Below are positions 16,225 to 23,937 of a DNA stretch of 50,501 nucleotides, piece by piece. The stretch comes from Candidatus Nanohalarchaeota archaeon QJJ-7 (GTDB lineage Archaea; Nanohalarchaeota; Nanosalinia; Nanosalinales; Nanohalalkaliarchaeaceae). Each line of letters begins with the position of its first letter. The stretch's first letter is position 1. The DNA is taken from assembly GCA_022865215.1 (NCBI GenBank), contig JALIDP010000003.1, positions 1 through 50,501 of the forward strand, given 5' to 3'. Below the pieces are notes generated by a model. That model was not told the origin of the DNA. It saw only the letters and a list, made by a program, of their open reading frames with translations, and did not search any database. The position numbers and the translations under genes are program-made.

Positions 16225-17343
16225 ATGCACGTGGAATCGCTGGAGTGCGTTGATTGCGGTAAAGAATATCCTCCGGAAGAGGTCCGTTACCGCTGTTCTG
16301 GATGCGGGTCCTCTCTCGATGTTTCTTACGACTATTCGGAGATCTCTGGCATCTCATGGAGAGAACTTAAAGACAGAGATTTCTCCCATTTCAGGTACCG
16401 CGAGTTCCTCCCGGTTGTGGGGGAGAAGAACATGCTCCACATGGGAGGGGGTGGTACACCGGTTGTGGAATCCAGAGTCATGGGAGACGAACTGGGGATC
16501 GATCTCTGGTTCAAGATGGAGAGCCTGAACCCCACAGGGAGTTTCAAAGACCGGGGGACCTCGGTCGAGCTGGGTAAGGCCCTGGACCATGGAGAAGAGG
16601 AGGTCGTTGTCGCGTCAACAGGCAACATGGGTGCATCGATTGCGGCTTACAGCGCGAGGGCAGGCATAGAAGCCCGGATATACGTACCCGAGGACACAGG
16701 CGGTCCGAAGCTGGAACAGATGAGTTCTCACGGAGCTGAACTGAGAGAAGTGGAAGGAGGGTATTCCAAAGCTGCACAGAAGGCCTGGAAGGACTGGGAT
16801 GAGCGCAGTATCTACCTCATGGGAGACTACCCCTACCGTGGCGAAGGGGAGAAGACAGTCGGTTTCGAGATAGCGGACCAGATAGACGCGGATACAGTTG
16901 TCCTTCCAGTAGGGAACGGCACCCTTATCCACGCGGTCTGGAAGGCGTTCGAAGAGCTGGAGAAAGTAGGGTTGAATGAACAGCTTCCTAGGATGGTAGG
17001 CGTCCAGGCTGAGGGGTGCAACACTGTTGTGAAAGCCCTGGAAAAGGGTTACGAGGACGTCCGAGCGATAGAGGGGGCGGAAACGGTTGCAGGAGCTATC
17101 GCATGTGCAGACCCTCTGGACGGTGAACAGGCACGCGAAGCTATAGAAGATAGCGGCGGATTCGGGACCGCGGTATCGGACAGGGAGATAATGAACGCCA
17201 AAGAGCTCCTGGCTGAAAAAGAAGGGATCTACGCCGAGGAGGCAGGTGCGGCAGGTCTAGCCGGCATCCTGAAGAGAGAAGATAAGTTCGATAAGAGAGA
17301 GACCGTGGTCTGCCCCATCACAGGTCATGGACTGAAGACGTAA
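16225..17343 (+). CDS. thrC: Threonine synthase
   Basis: 372 residues. A PLP enzyme converting O-phosphohomoserine to threonine. An N-terminal zinc-ribbon-like knuckle (CVDCGKEY, CSGCGSSL), common in archaeal threonine synthases, precedes the fold-type II catalytic domain. The PLP lysine is K108 in PTGSFKDRG; the phosphate-binding STGNMGASIAAY and the Gly-rich VLPVGNGTLIHA loop are intact. The start at 16225 is chosen because GGAGGTG lies five bases before the ATG and the conserved part starts there; the open frame upstream overlaps the membrane gene. Convergent with the PAC2 gene, the stops TAA and TAG abutting with no gap. Confidence 0.92.
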   Translation: MHVESLECVDCGKEYPPEEVRYRCSGCGSSLDVSYDYSEISGISWRELKDRDFSHFRYREFLPVVGEKNMLHMGGGGTPVVESRVMGDELGIDLWFKMESLNPTGSFKDRGTSVELGKALDHGEEEVVVASTGNMGASIAAYSARAGIEARIYVPEDTGGPKLEQMSSHGAELREVEGGYSKAAQKAWKDWDERSIYLMGDYPYRGEGEKTVGFEIADQIDADTVVLPVGNGTLIHAVWKAFEELEKVGLNEQLPRMVGVQAEGCNTVVKALEKGYEDVRAIEGAETVAGAIACADPLDGEQAREAIEDSGGFGTAVSDREIMNAKELLAEKEGIYAEEAGAAGLAGILKREDKFDKRETVVCPITGHGLKT

Positions 17344-18075
17344 CTACCGGTACATCCCTTCCGGGAAAGCCTGGCCCTTCTCATGGTGCTCCGCATCCTG
17401 GATCATCTGGGAAAGCTTCTGCTTCTGTTCCCTTATATCCTCTGCCTGCTCTTCCATGACCTCTGTCTCCACCTCGAAACCGGCTATCTTCTCTATACCT
17501 TTATCTATCATCACCTTGGCTGCTATCGGGTCAGGGAACTGTGGATCAGCCTCCACAACCAGACATAGCCCGGTCATCTCTCGTCTCTCCATCTCGTGGA
17601 GCATCGCTCCTGTCGGGCCTCCAACCAGACCTGTCTGGTCTGGAACCTCTATACCGGCATCCTCTAGAATCTCTTCCTTTCCCACCTCTACACCGTAAAG
17701 CTCCTTTCCCTCATCGCCTGAGGGAAGACCGCTGAGCAGGAGGGGGGTTATAGAGTTCTCCTCCATCCAGTCGACCATCGGGGCAGCGAACTCTCCTATC
17801 TCTTCGGGAGAGATCAGAACGTCGCTCGTCAGTGCGTAGATCCCGGCCTCCTCGTCAGCGAATATCCTCACCGGCGGCCTCAGTTCTCTGTCGCCCTCCT
17901 CGAATATCATGACTTCAGGCAGACCCTCAGCCTCTACTGTCGCATGTAACTCCATATCCAACTTTTCGATCAGATGGTCTGTAGCTATCTTGCTGGCTAG
18001 CCCTGCACCAGGAACCCCTTCTATGAAGAAACCATCCTCTATATCGACCTCGTCCCGCACATTAAGGATGGGCAT
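17344..18075 (-). CDS. PAC2 family proteasome-assembly chaperone
   Basis: 243 residues from ATG 18075; an in-frame GTG at 18081 is an alternative. PAC2 hallmarks are FFIEGVPGAGLASKIATDHL, LLLSGLPSGDEG, and VGGPTGAMLHEM. Archaeal members (PbaA/PbaB) bind the 20S alpha ring. A C-terminal Glu/Gln helix (from about 205) leads to a terminal Met-Tyr-Arg, matching the hydrophobic-Tyr-any (HbYX) motif used to dock on the proteasome. The likely role is therefore assembly or gating of the 20S proteasome. Confidence 0.88.
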   Translation of the reverse strand: MPILNVRDEVDIEDGFFIEGVPGAGLASKIATDHLIEKLDMELHATVEAEGLPEVMIFEEGDRELRPPVRIFADEEAGIYALTSDVLISPEEIGEFAAPMVDWMEENSITPLLLSGLPSGDEGKELYGVEVGKEEILEDAGIEVPDQTGLVGGPTGAMLHEMERREMTGLCLVVEADPQFPDPIAAKVMIDKGIEKIAGFEVETEVMEEQAEDIREQKQKLSQMIQDAEHHEKGQAFPEGMYR

Positions 18076-18122
18076 AACCACCTATCCGATCCGCTCCTTT
18101 AACTGGGTTTCGGTCTGAAGAA

Positions 18123-18133
18123 GTTTTATATGG
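18123..18133 (+). promoter_or_regulatory. TATA element for acyl-CoA synthetase operon
   Basis: GTTTTATATGG, 22-32 bases before the ATG at 18155. Confidence 0.6.
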
Positions 18134-18154
18134 AATTAATGGTCTTCTATAACC

Positions 18155-18796
18155 ATGGAAACGCTGAGCGAGCACGAGGCGATGCAGCTCTTCCAGAACG
18201 AGGGGATCCCTGTAGCCGAACACCGCCTGGCAACGGACGAGGACGAGGCCGTAGAAGCTGCAGGAGATATAGGATACCCTGTATTCCTCAAGATCGATTC
18301 AGGAGAAGTCCAGCACAAGACGGATATCGGAGCAGTCATGACAGCGCACGATGAGGAGGAGGTAAGGAAACGTTTCTCACTGGTAAGAGGAAACGTGGAG
18401 AAGGCTATACCGGGAGCGGATGTAGAAGGTATACTGGTGGAAGAGAAGCTGGAAGGTCACGAGATGATAGTCGGTGTTAACAGGGACGCGGAGTTCGGTC
18501 CTGTGATAATGTTCGGACTCGGCGGTATCTTCGTCGAGATATTGAGAGATGTGAACTTCCGGGCGGTACCTATAGAGGAGCGAGACGCAAGAGAACTGGT
18601 AGAAGATATGGAATCCAAGAAACTTCTAGAGGGTGTGAGGGGTCAGGAACCTGTCGATAAGGATGCGATAGTTGACGTGCTGCTGAAAGTTTCGGACCTC
18701 GTGGAATCACATCCTATCGAGGAACTGGATATAAACCCGCTATTCGTGAACTCTGAAGGAGCGTATGCAGCGGACGCGCTGGTGAAGATGCGATGA
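18155..18796 (+). CDS. acdB: ADP-forming acetyl/acyl-CoA synthetase, beta subunit
   Basis: 213 residues, ATP-grasp subunit. The enzyme makes ATP from acetyl-CoA (or another acyl-CoA), ADP and phosphate, the main substrate-level phosphorylation step of many fermentative archaea. Visible marks: YPVFLKIDSGEVQHKTDIGAV is split here as YPVFLKIDS and HKTDIGAV (the second catalytic His, residue 54), then VEEKLEGHEMIVGV, MFGLGGIFVE and the metal-site ELDINPL. The stop overlaps the alpha-subunit start by four bases (ATGA). Beta before alpha and as separate chains. Confidence 0.93.
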   Translation: METLSEHEAMQLFQNEGIPVAEHRLATDEDEAVEAAGDIGYPVFLKIDSGEVQHKTDIGAVMTAHDEEEVRKRFSLVRGNVEKAIPGADVEGILVEEKLEGHEMIVGVNRDAEFGPVIMFGLGGIFVEILRDVNFRAVPIEERDARELVEDMESKKLLEGVRGQEPVDKDAIVDVLLKVSDLVESHPIEELDINPLFVNSEGAYAADALVKMR

Positions 18797-20163
18797 GCCT
18801 GGACAGCCTTTTCGAACCCGATAACGTTGCGATAATCGGTGCATCGAGGGAAGGGGGAAAGGTCGGTCACTCGATCCTCAGGAACTTCATGGAGGAAGAT
18901 TTCGGGGGCGAGATATACCCTGTGAACCCGGAAGCCGATAGTATCCTGGGCCTGAGATCTTACGAGTCGGTTCTGGATATCCCTGGAGAAGTGGATCTAG
19001 GAGTGGTGACCGTTCCTCCCACCGCAGCTAACTCTGTTATAGAGGAAGCAGTCGAGAAAGGAGTGAATAACCTTATAGTCATCACCTCAGGGTACGGAGA
19101 GATAGGTGGGGAAGGGGTAGAGAGGGAAGAAGAGCTGGAAGATATCCTAGAGGGTTCCGACACCCGCCTGGTAGGTCCGAACTGCCTCGGTGTATATGAC
19201 TCTTTCTCGGGAGTTGATACACTCTTCCTGCCCTCCTACAAGCTGAAGCGTCCACCAGAAGGAGATATCGCGATAGTTACGCAGAGCGGGGCCTTCGGCT
19301 CCGCAGTCATGGATCTCCTGGCGGACATGGAGGTCGGCATATCCCGCTTCGTTAGCTACGGTAACCAGGCGGATGTCACCGAGACAGAGCTCCTTGAATG
19401 GCTGGACCAGGACGATGAGACAGAGGCTATAGCTGTATACATGGAAGGGGTTTCAGACGGTGAAAAATTCCTGGAAAAGGCAAGGAAAGTTACTGAAGAC
19501 AAACCAATAGTGGCACTGAAAGGTGGGAAATACGGATCCGGTAGAGAAGCGGTGAGTTCCCATACAGGATCTCTTGCCGGCAGCTATGAAGTCTACAGGG
19601 GCGTCTTCAGCCAGGCCCGCATCCTGGAGGCTGATAACATCGAACAGCTTTTCGATTACTCCCGGGCACTCGCCTACAACAAACCTCTGGACGGGAGGAA
19701 CATCGCGGTCGTTACGAACGGGGGAGGGTTCGGGGTTCTGACAGCGGATGCACTAGAGGAACAGGGACTGAAGCTGGCGGAATATTCTACATCAACAGAA
19801 GAGCAGCTTCGAGAGGCCGTCCCAGACTATGGTAATGTCGAGAACCCGCTTGACCTGGTGGGGGACGCAGATTCCAAGAGATATGAGAGATCTCTCGAGG
19901 TCCTGGAGAAAGACCCGAACATCGACGGTATCATAGTAATCCCGCTTCTACAGCCACTGCCGCTGGAATCGGATGTTATAGATGCGATAGTGAACTTCAA
20001 TGAGGGGTACACTGAGCCTCTAGTAGTCTGTATGACCGGAGGGGAATACACGGGAGTTCATGCAAAGAACCTGGAGAAGAACGAAGTAGCGGCTTACTCC
20101 TCACCTAAGAGAGCTGTAGACGCTATGGAGGCTCTTTACAGGTACGGTGACTGGAGAAGCTAG
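18793..20163 (+). CDS. acdA: ADP-forming acetyl/acyl-CoA synthetase, alpha subunit
   Basis: 456 residues, about the length of characterised separate alpha subunits. The N-terminal CoA-binding Rossmann domain starts VAIIGASREGGKVGHSILRN and continues VTVPPTAANSVIEEA; the ligase domains follow (GDIAIVTQSGAFGSAVMD). The phosphohistidine is His257 in SSHTGSLAGS, the same number as in the Pyrococcus enzyme. With the beta subunit it converts acyl-CoA to acid and ATP. Its TAG stop is the CTAG shared with the convergent DsbA gene. Confidence 0.93.
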   Translation: MSLDSLFEPDNVAIIGASREGGKVGHSILRNFMEEDFGGEIYPVNPEADSILGLRSYESVLDIPGEVDLGVVTVPPTAANSVIEEAVEKGVNNLIVITSGYGEIGGEGVEREEELEDILEGSDTRLVGPNCLGVYDSFSGVDTLFLPSYKLKRPPEGDIAIVTQSGAFGSAVMDLLADMEVGISRFVSYGNQADVTETELLEWLDQDDETEAIAVYMEGVSDGEKFLEKARKVTEDKPIVALKGGKYGSGREAVSSHTGSLAGSYEVYRGVFSQARILEADNIEQLFDYSRALAYNKPLDGRNIAVVTNGGGFGVLTADALEEQGLKLAEYSTSTEEQLREAVPDYGNVENPLDLVGDADSKRYERSLEVLEKDPNIDGIIVIPLLQPLPLESDVIDAIVNFNEGYTEPLVVCMTGGEYTGVHAKNLEKNEVAAYSSPKRAVDAMEALYRYGDWRS

Positions 20164-20993
20164 TTAAGCTCGTTCTCTATGGCATCGGATACAGAACCGT
20201 AAGAAGATTTCTGGATCTGTATCCCGTTCACGAACACTGTCGGAGTCCCCTCCACTCCCACGTTCCGCCCCTCGTTGAAGTCGGAACGGACCTCGGACTC
20301 CGCATCTGAGTCCTGCATACATGTTTCGATATCACTTCCGGCGACTCCTTCTTCTCCTGCCCAGGAGACTATCCTGTCCTGGACGTTCGATTCAGAAAGA
20401 TCGTCCTGGTTCGCGAACACCTTATCCTTCACGTTCCAGAACGCATCATTACCGCCCTCACGGAACACGCACTCCATGGCTACCGCGGCCTCGTCCGACC
20501 ACGGATGCATATCCCCTGCATAGGTCAGCGGGAAGTCCTTCCATACAATTTTTACCTCTCCAGAATCCACATACTCGCTTTTCAGCCTGGAGGTGACTGA
20601 CTGATCGAACGATCGGCAAGCAGGACACTCGAAATCCTCGAAAAGAGTTACCCTTACTGGCGCGGAACTGTTCCCGAGTACAGGTTCTCCTCCGTTCGAC
20701 ATATTCACAGCATCGACAGTCCTGCCTGTCGGCTCGGAACCAGAATTGAACTTGATAACACTAGAGGATGAAGATATATAGACGAGAGCCGCCAGTATCC
20801 CTACAGCGAGTACAAGAGTTGCTATGGTCTCTGATGACAGGGAAAATCCCTTCTCAGACGAATCAAGCTGGTTCAGCTCCCTCTTCAGTTCGTCTCTCTC
20901 GTGTGAAGAGATCTTGTCATCGTGCTGATCCAGGATGTGATCTATCTCCTCCTCTCTGGAATCGACTTCCCGACCACACTTGTCACACTTCAT
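20160..20993 (-). CDS. Membrane-anchored DsbA-like thiol oxidoreductase 1 with N-terminal zinc finger
   Basis: 277 residues from ATG 20993, chosen because GAGGTGA lies five bases upstream; an in-frame GTG at 21002 is inside that site. Order: a cytoplasmic C2H2-like finger (CDKCGREVDS, HILDQH), a charged helix (SSHERDELKRELNQLD), a membrane helix (about 58-78), then an extracytoplasmic thioredoxin fold of the DsbA/DSBA type. The redox motif is CPAC (Cys123, Cys126) and the cis-Pro loop is GVEGTPTVFVNG. It should oxidise or isomerise disulfides of secreted proteins, of which this window has many. Paralogous to the 22289 gene. Confidence 0.88.
   Translation of the reverse strand: MKCDKCGREVDSREEEIDHILDQHDDKISSHERDELKRELNQLDSSEKGFSLSSETIATLVLAVGILAALVYISSSSSVIKFNSGSEPTGRTVDAVNMSNGGEPVLGNSSAPVRVTLFEDFECPACRSFDQSVTSRLKSEYVDSGEVKIVWKDFPLTYAGDMHPWSDEAAVAMECVFREGGNDAFWNVKDKVFANQDDLSESNVQDRIVSWAGEEGVAGSDIETCMQDSDAESEVRSDFNEGRNVGVEGTPTVFVNGIQIQKSSYGSVSDAIENELN
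20403..20478. repeat. Near-identical 76-base segment shared by the two dsbA genes (copy 1)
   Basis: Matches 22538-22613 at 73 of 76 bases by eye. It encodes the AMECVFREGG-DAFWNVKD segment. The rest of the two genes has diverged far more, which suggests gene conversion or strong constraint. Confidence 0.7.
20871..20993. repeat. 123-base leader repeat, copy 1
   Basis: Encodes the zinc-finger leader of DsbA 1 and matches 21564-21686 at about 113 of 123 bases. Upstream, both copies also keep an AATTAAAA-GATGGA promoter-like stretch. Confidence 0.8.
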
Positions 20994-21014
20994 ACCTCTC
21001 ACCTCTCATCCATC

Positions 21015-21024
21015 TTTTTAATTC
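21015..21024 (-). promoter_or_regulatory. TATA element for DsbA-like 1
   Basis: AATTAAAAAG on the minus strand, 22-31 bases before the ATG at 20993. Confidence 0.5.
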
Positions 21025-21047
21025 GAAGCCGGAAAACTCTGAAGATT

Positions 21048-21686
21048 CTATACGGATTCGCCATAGACTATCTCGATAACATCATTGTCACGGAGGACAT
21101 GGGACAACGGATCTTCTATCTCTTCCCCGTTAACGGTCAATGAAAGAGTGGTGGCGTCGTCCTCGCAGTAAGTATCATCTTCGACAGTCATACAGGTCTC
21201 GTTCACACTTATACCGTGCTGTTCAAGAGCGTATCCTATAGTGACTCCGGTCGCGTGCTTGTGGAGCGTGGAACCATCACCTCCCTCGAAGTGGATACGC
21301 GGGTTCTGGGTCTGGGAATGCTGATATTTTGGCTTTGAGAATTCGATTGGATCGCCGTTCACGGTTACAGATAACTGGGCGTGTTCATGCGCCGATCCTG
21401 GAGGTCCTAGGGATACCTCTACAGGTCCCGAATCTCCTCCTGTAGAGAAAGATATGATCCCTGTGGAGGCCAGTCCGTACCCCAGCACGAGCAGCGATAG
21501 CAACACCACACCTACCCCTAGCTTCCGTACAGGTAGCGACATCCCACCGCTTCCGTCAATATCGTTCAATTCTCTCTTCATTTCGTCTCTCTCGTGTGAA
21601 GAGATCTTGTCCTCGTGCTGATCCAGGATGTGCTCTATCTCCTCCTCCCTGGAACCGACCTCCCGACCACACTTGTCACATTTCAT
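21048..21686 (-). CDS. Membrane-anchored extracytoplasmic protein sharing the DsbA-1 zinc-finger leader
   Basis: 212 residues. Residues 1-41 are nearly identical to the leader of DsbA 1 (CDKCGREVGS, HILDQH, ISSHERDEMKRELND). A membrane helix (about 55-77) then exposes a domain with two similar halves: LSVTVNGDPIEFSKPKYQ and LSLTVNGEEIEDPLSHVL. Conserved features are FEGGDGSTLHKHATGVTIGY and a Cys pair (ETCMTVEDDTYC). I recall comparable unnamed proteins in halophilic archaea near thiol genes. Suspected substrate or partner in copper/thiol handling: the HEHAQ and LHKHAT histidines could bind metal. Inference only. Confidence 0.72.
   Translation of the reverse strand: MKCDKCGREVGSREEEIEHILDQHEDKISSHERDEMKRELNDIDGSGGMSLPVRKLGVGVVLLSLLVLGYGLASTGIISFSTGGDSGPVEVSLGPPGSAHEHAQLSVTVNGDPIEFSKPKYQHSQTQNPRIHFEGGDGSTLHKHATGVTIGYALEQHGISVNETCMTVEDDTYCEDDATTLSLTVNGEEIEDPLSHVLRDNDVIEIVYGESV
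21564..21686. repeat. 123-base leader repeat, copy 2
   Basis: Second copy of the zinc-finger leader (see copy 1 at 20871-20993), encoding the first 41 residues of the 21048 gene. Confidence 0.8.
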
Positions 21687-21706
21687 ATCATTTCACCCTT
21701 GTCCAT

Positions 21707-21716
21707 CTTTTAATTC
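21707..21716 (-). promoter_or_regulatory. TATA element for the 21048-21686 gene
   Basis: GAATTAAAAG on the minus strand, 21-30 bases before the ATG at 21686; a copy of the DsbA-1 promoter element. Confidence 0.5.
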
Positions 21717-22263
21717 AATCCAGGTTGCAGGTCCTCGGGTCTCCGTAGTAGCCGAGAAAACCTATCAGGAAAAGCGACCCCAGTACTCTCACCCCGTTCC
21801 CCTGGAACGGCAAGATGCCTATAGCACCTGCGGCACCAAGAAGACCTATCAGTCCTGCTCCACATCCCGCACACCCCCCTATGAAGAATACCGGCACCAT
21901 CCCGCCTATACCTCCAAGACTGAAGTATACACCGCCACTACTGACCTGGATCACGATGTGTAAAAGTACTACAGCGGTAAGTACTGAATAAACTATCATC
22001 AGGGACGTCCCTATAGCTCCTACCGATGCAAAGAGATTGGAGTTGAGCGCTACAAGAGCCTCCCCCAGGTATGCGATATCCGAGGATAGGAGCTGCCAGG
22101 AGTATTCAGGGAAGGTGCTGAGTACGAAAAGAGAGTATACTAGTAACGACATCGCCACTCCTGTCACTACCTTTCCCGGGGTATGGAGAGTACCTCTGAT
22201 AGCGTTCTCCAGATCCTTCAGAAACGTCTTTGGTCGAGGTATAGTGACTCGCATCGTCCCCAT
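21715..22263 (-). CDS. Multi-pass membrane protein with intramembrane CxxC
   Basis: 182 residues, about five hydrophobic segments. The fourth/fifth segments hold FFIGGCAGCGAGLIGLLG, with Cys131 and Cys134 in a CxxC inside or at the edge of the membrane; a lone Cys lies near the end (PRTCNLD). It lies between two DsbA genes. By analogy with DsbB/VKOR/CcdA, which pass electrons between quinone or cytoplasm and DsbA through membrane cysteines, it is a candidate redox partner. It is not a recognisable DsbB, VKOR or CcdA. An internal ATG at 22254 is an alternative start. Confidence 0.72.
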   Translation of the reverse strand: MGTMRVTIPRPKTFLKDLENAIRGTLHTPGKVVTGVAMSLLVYSLFVLSTFPEYSWQLLSSDIAYLGEALVALNSNLFASVGAIGTSLMIVYSVLTAVVLLHIVIQVSSGGVYFSLGGIGGMVPVFFIGGCAGCGAGLIGLLGAAGAIGILPFQGNGVRVLGSLFLIGFLGYYGDPRTCNLD

Positions 22264-22288
22264 AGATAGATTTGAGAGGAGTTAAAAC

Positions 22289-23173
22289 TTACCCGTTCAG
22301 CTCTGAATCGATGACCGATTCGAAAACGCTGTACGGCTGGGCTCCAACGATCTTCTTCCCGTTAATGAAGACCGTAGGTGTCCCGGTAGCTCCTACTGAA
22401 TCCGCTCCCTGCTTATCTGCGTTGACCTCGTCCATCGGATTATCATTGTCTAGACACTGCTGGATAGCTGATTCGCTCACTCCTTCTTCAGAGGCGTACT
22501 GCTTTATATTATCATAGACGTTGCTCTCGGTTATCTGGTCCTGGTTCGCGAACACCTCATCCTTCACGTTCCAGAACGCATCATCACCGCCTTCACGGAA
22601 CACGCACTCCATAGCGGCAGCACCATCATCTGCCCAGGGGTGAACCCTTTCCGGAAGGGGGAGATCTTTCCATACAAATTTCACGTCTCCTGTATCCACA
22701 TAATTAGATACTATCTGGGGAACGGCGTTCTCCTCGAACCTCTTGCAGAAAGGACATTCAAAGTCTTCATAGATCACCATCGTAACAGGTGCATCTGACT
22801 GTCCGAGTACTGGTTCTCCCTCGAGAGATATCTCGCTCGGGTCTATCGTGTCCTCTACCGCCTCGTTCTGGGTCGGCGAGGGATCATCGTTATTCTGAGT
22901 ATCCTGCTGCGAGGGCTGGTTCTCAGCCTGGACGGTATCCCCTGTCACTCCTGTGAAAGAGTCGATTGTCGACATGAAGAATCCTCCTGCGAAAACTCCG
23001 ATGAGGAAAGCCAGCAGAATCGCGTGGGCCGCCTTCAGCTCGAAGCTGAAGTAGCCTTCAGATCCAGACGGAGAATCACTTCCTGAAGATGAATCTCCGT
23101 GAACCTGCGCCTCGTGGACATGAAGCCCTCTTTCGGAGTCAAAATCTTCTCCACACTCGTTGCAGGTAGGCAT
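22289..23173 (-). CDS. Membrane-anchored DsbA-like thiol oxidoreductase 2 with C2H2 zinc finger
   Basis: 294 residues. A classic C2H2 finger (CNECGEDFDSERGLHVHEAQVH) is given here as CNECGEDF...HVHEAQVH, followed by a Ser/Gly linker, one membrane helix (about 52-73), an Asn/Gln/Asp-rich stalk and a DsbA thioredoxin domain. Redox motif CPFC (Cys140, Cys143), cis-Pro loop GATGTPTVFING. It resembles DsbA 1 closely after the active site. Own promoter (23197-23207) with a leaderless start. Likely disulfide oxidase or isomerase for exported proteins. Confidence 0.88.
   Translation of the reverse strand: MPTCNECGEDFDSERGLHVHEAQVHGDSSSGSDSPSGSEGYFSFELKAAHAILLAFLIGVFAGGFFMSTIDSFTGVTGDTVQAENQPSQQDTQNNDDPSPTQNEAVEDTIDPSEISLEGEPVLGQSDAPVTMVIYEDFECPFCKRFEENAVPQIVSNYVDTGDVKFVWKDLPLPERVHPWADDGAAAMECVFREGGDDAFWNVKDEVFANQDQITESNVYDNIKQYASEEGVSESAIQQCLDNDNPMDEVNADKQGADSVGATGTPTVFINGKKIVGAQPYSVFESVIDSELNG
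22538..22613. repeat. Near-identical 76-base segment shared by the two dsbA genes (copy 2)
   Basis: Partner of 20403-20478; three differences seen, all silent or conservative. Confidence 0.7.
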
Positions 23174-23196
23174 CGTCCCCCGTTATTTGTAGAACC

Positions 23197-23207
23197 TTTA
23201 AATATAA
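23197..23207 (-). promoter_or_regulatory. TATA element for DsbA-like 2
   Basis: TTATATTTAAA on the minus strand, 24-34 bases before the ATG at 23173. Confidence 0.65.
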
Positions 23208-23270
23208 CACGGTTCTAAAGAACAGACCTCAGAAAATTTATCGGTCTTTCTGATAGAAAGGGATCTTTCC

Positions 23271-23798
23271 TCACCCGAGTAGATACCTGATCCATGGGTT
23301 CTCTTCCACGATATCTGTCCTTTCCAGGTATGAATCTAATCCGAATAACCTCCCTGCACCGAACGTCCCGAGACCGAACAGCAGGAAGATGTATACCACA
23401 TGGTAATCCACTACCATCGCATGGGATAGAGGGAACGAGGATATCCAGTAGAAAGCCATCAATACACTCCCCCAGAATGCGTTCCACCGGACAAGAGCTC
23501 CAGCCATCAGGCCGAGACCGACCAATGTGAGGCCCCAGGCGTTGAGCGGGTCTACCAGCCAGAGCCACTCGTTCGCCAGGACAGTCCATATGGTCTGGAA
23601 AGGATTGGAAGCTGCAACACCTGAAAGATAGCCCGCGGCCGACCAACCCGGGTCCATGAGCTTGGTCACCCCTCCATAAAAGAGCGTCCACCCCATAACA
23701 AGTCTGAGAGCTAGAATCGAATATCCGACCCAGCGCTCGGAATATTCGAAAATTTTCCTCCGACCGAAAATTTCGGTCCTGACATCAGCGGAAGACAT
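23271..23798 (-). CDS. DoxX family membrane protein
   Basis: 175 residues with four hydrophobic segments. DoxX marks are LRLVMGWTLFYGGVTKLMDPGW split as LRLVMGWTLFYGG and KLMDPGW, then GLTLVGLGLMAGALVRW and FLLFGLGTFGAGRLFGLD. DoxX/DoxD proteins are membrane partners in thiosulfate or thiol oxidation, passing electrons toward quinone. Placed after two DsbA genes it may help reoxidise them; this is inference from context. TTTAAC at 23826-23831 may be its TATA element. Confidence 0.85.
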   Translation of the reverse strand: MSSADVRTEIFGRRKIFEYSERWVGYSILALRLVMGWTLFYGGVTKLMDPGWSAAGYLSGVAASNPFQTIWTVLANEWLWLVDPLNAWGLTLVGLGLMAGALVRWNAFWGSVLMAFYWISSFPLSHAMVVDYHVVYIFLLFGLGTFGAGRLFGLDSYLERTDIVEENPWIRYLLG

Positions 23799-23937
23799 GT
23801 TATCAGTATCAGGAGGAGCGATTGTTAAACTTTCCTCCGACCTGGAGTGATCAACCTCCTATAGAGGGGCTATCAAAGATTCGGACAGTAATCAACAGCA
23901 TCTAGCAGTTCGCCACAGGATGAAAGAACTGCATGAC

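Noticed and set aside
23215-23691. Alternative minus-strand frame overlapping DoxX
   Set aside because: Cys/Pro/Arg/Gly-rich sequence without family marks; the overlapping DoxX frame is clearly the conserved one.
23762-23778. Inverted repeat GACCGAAAATTTCGGTC
   Set aside because: It lies inside the start of the DoxX coding sequence, with an ordinary translation, and shows no promoter geometry.
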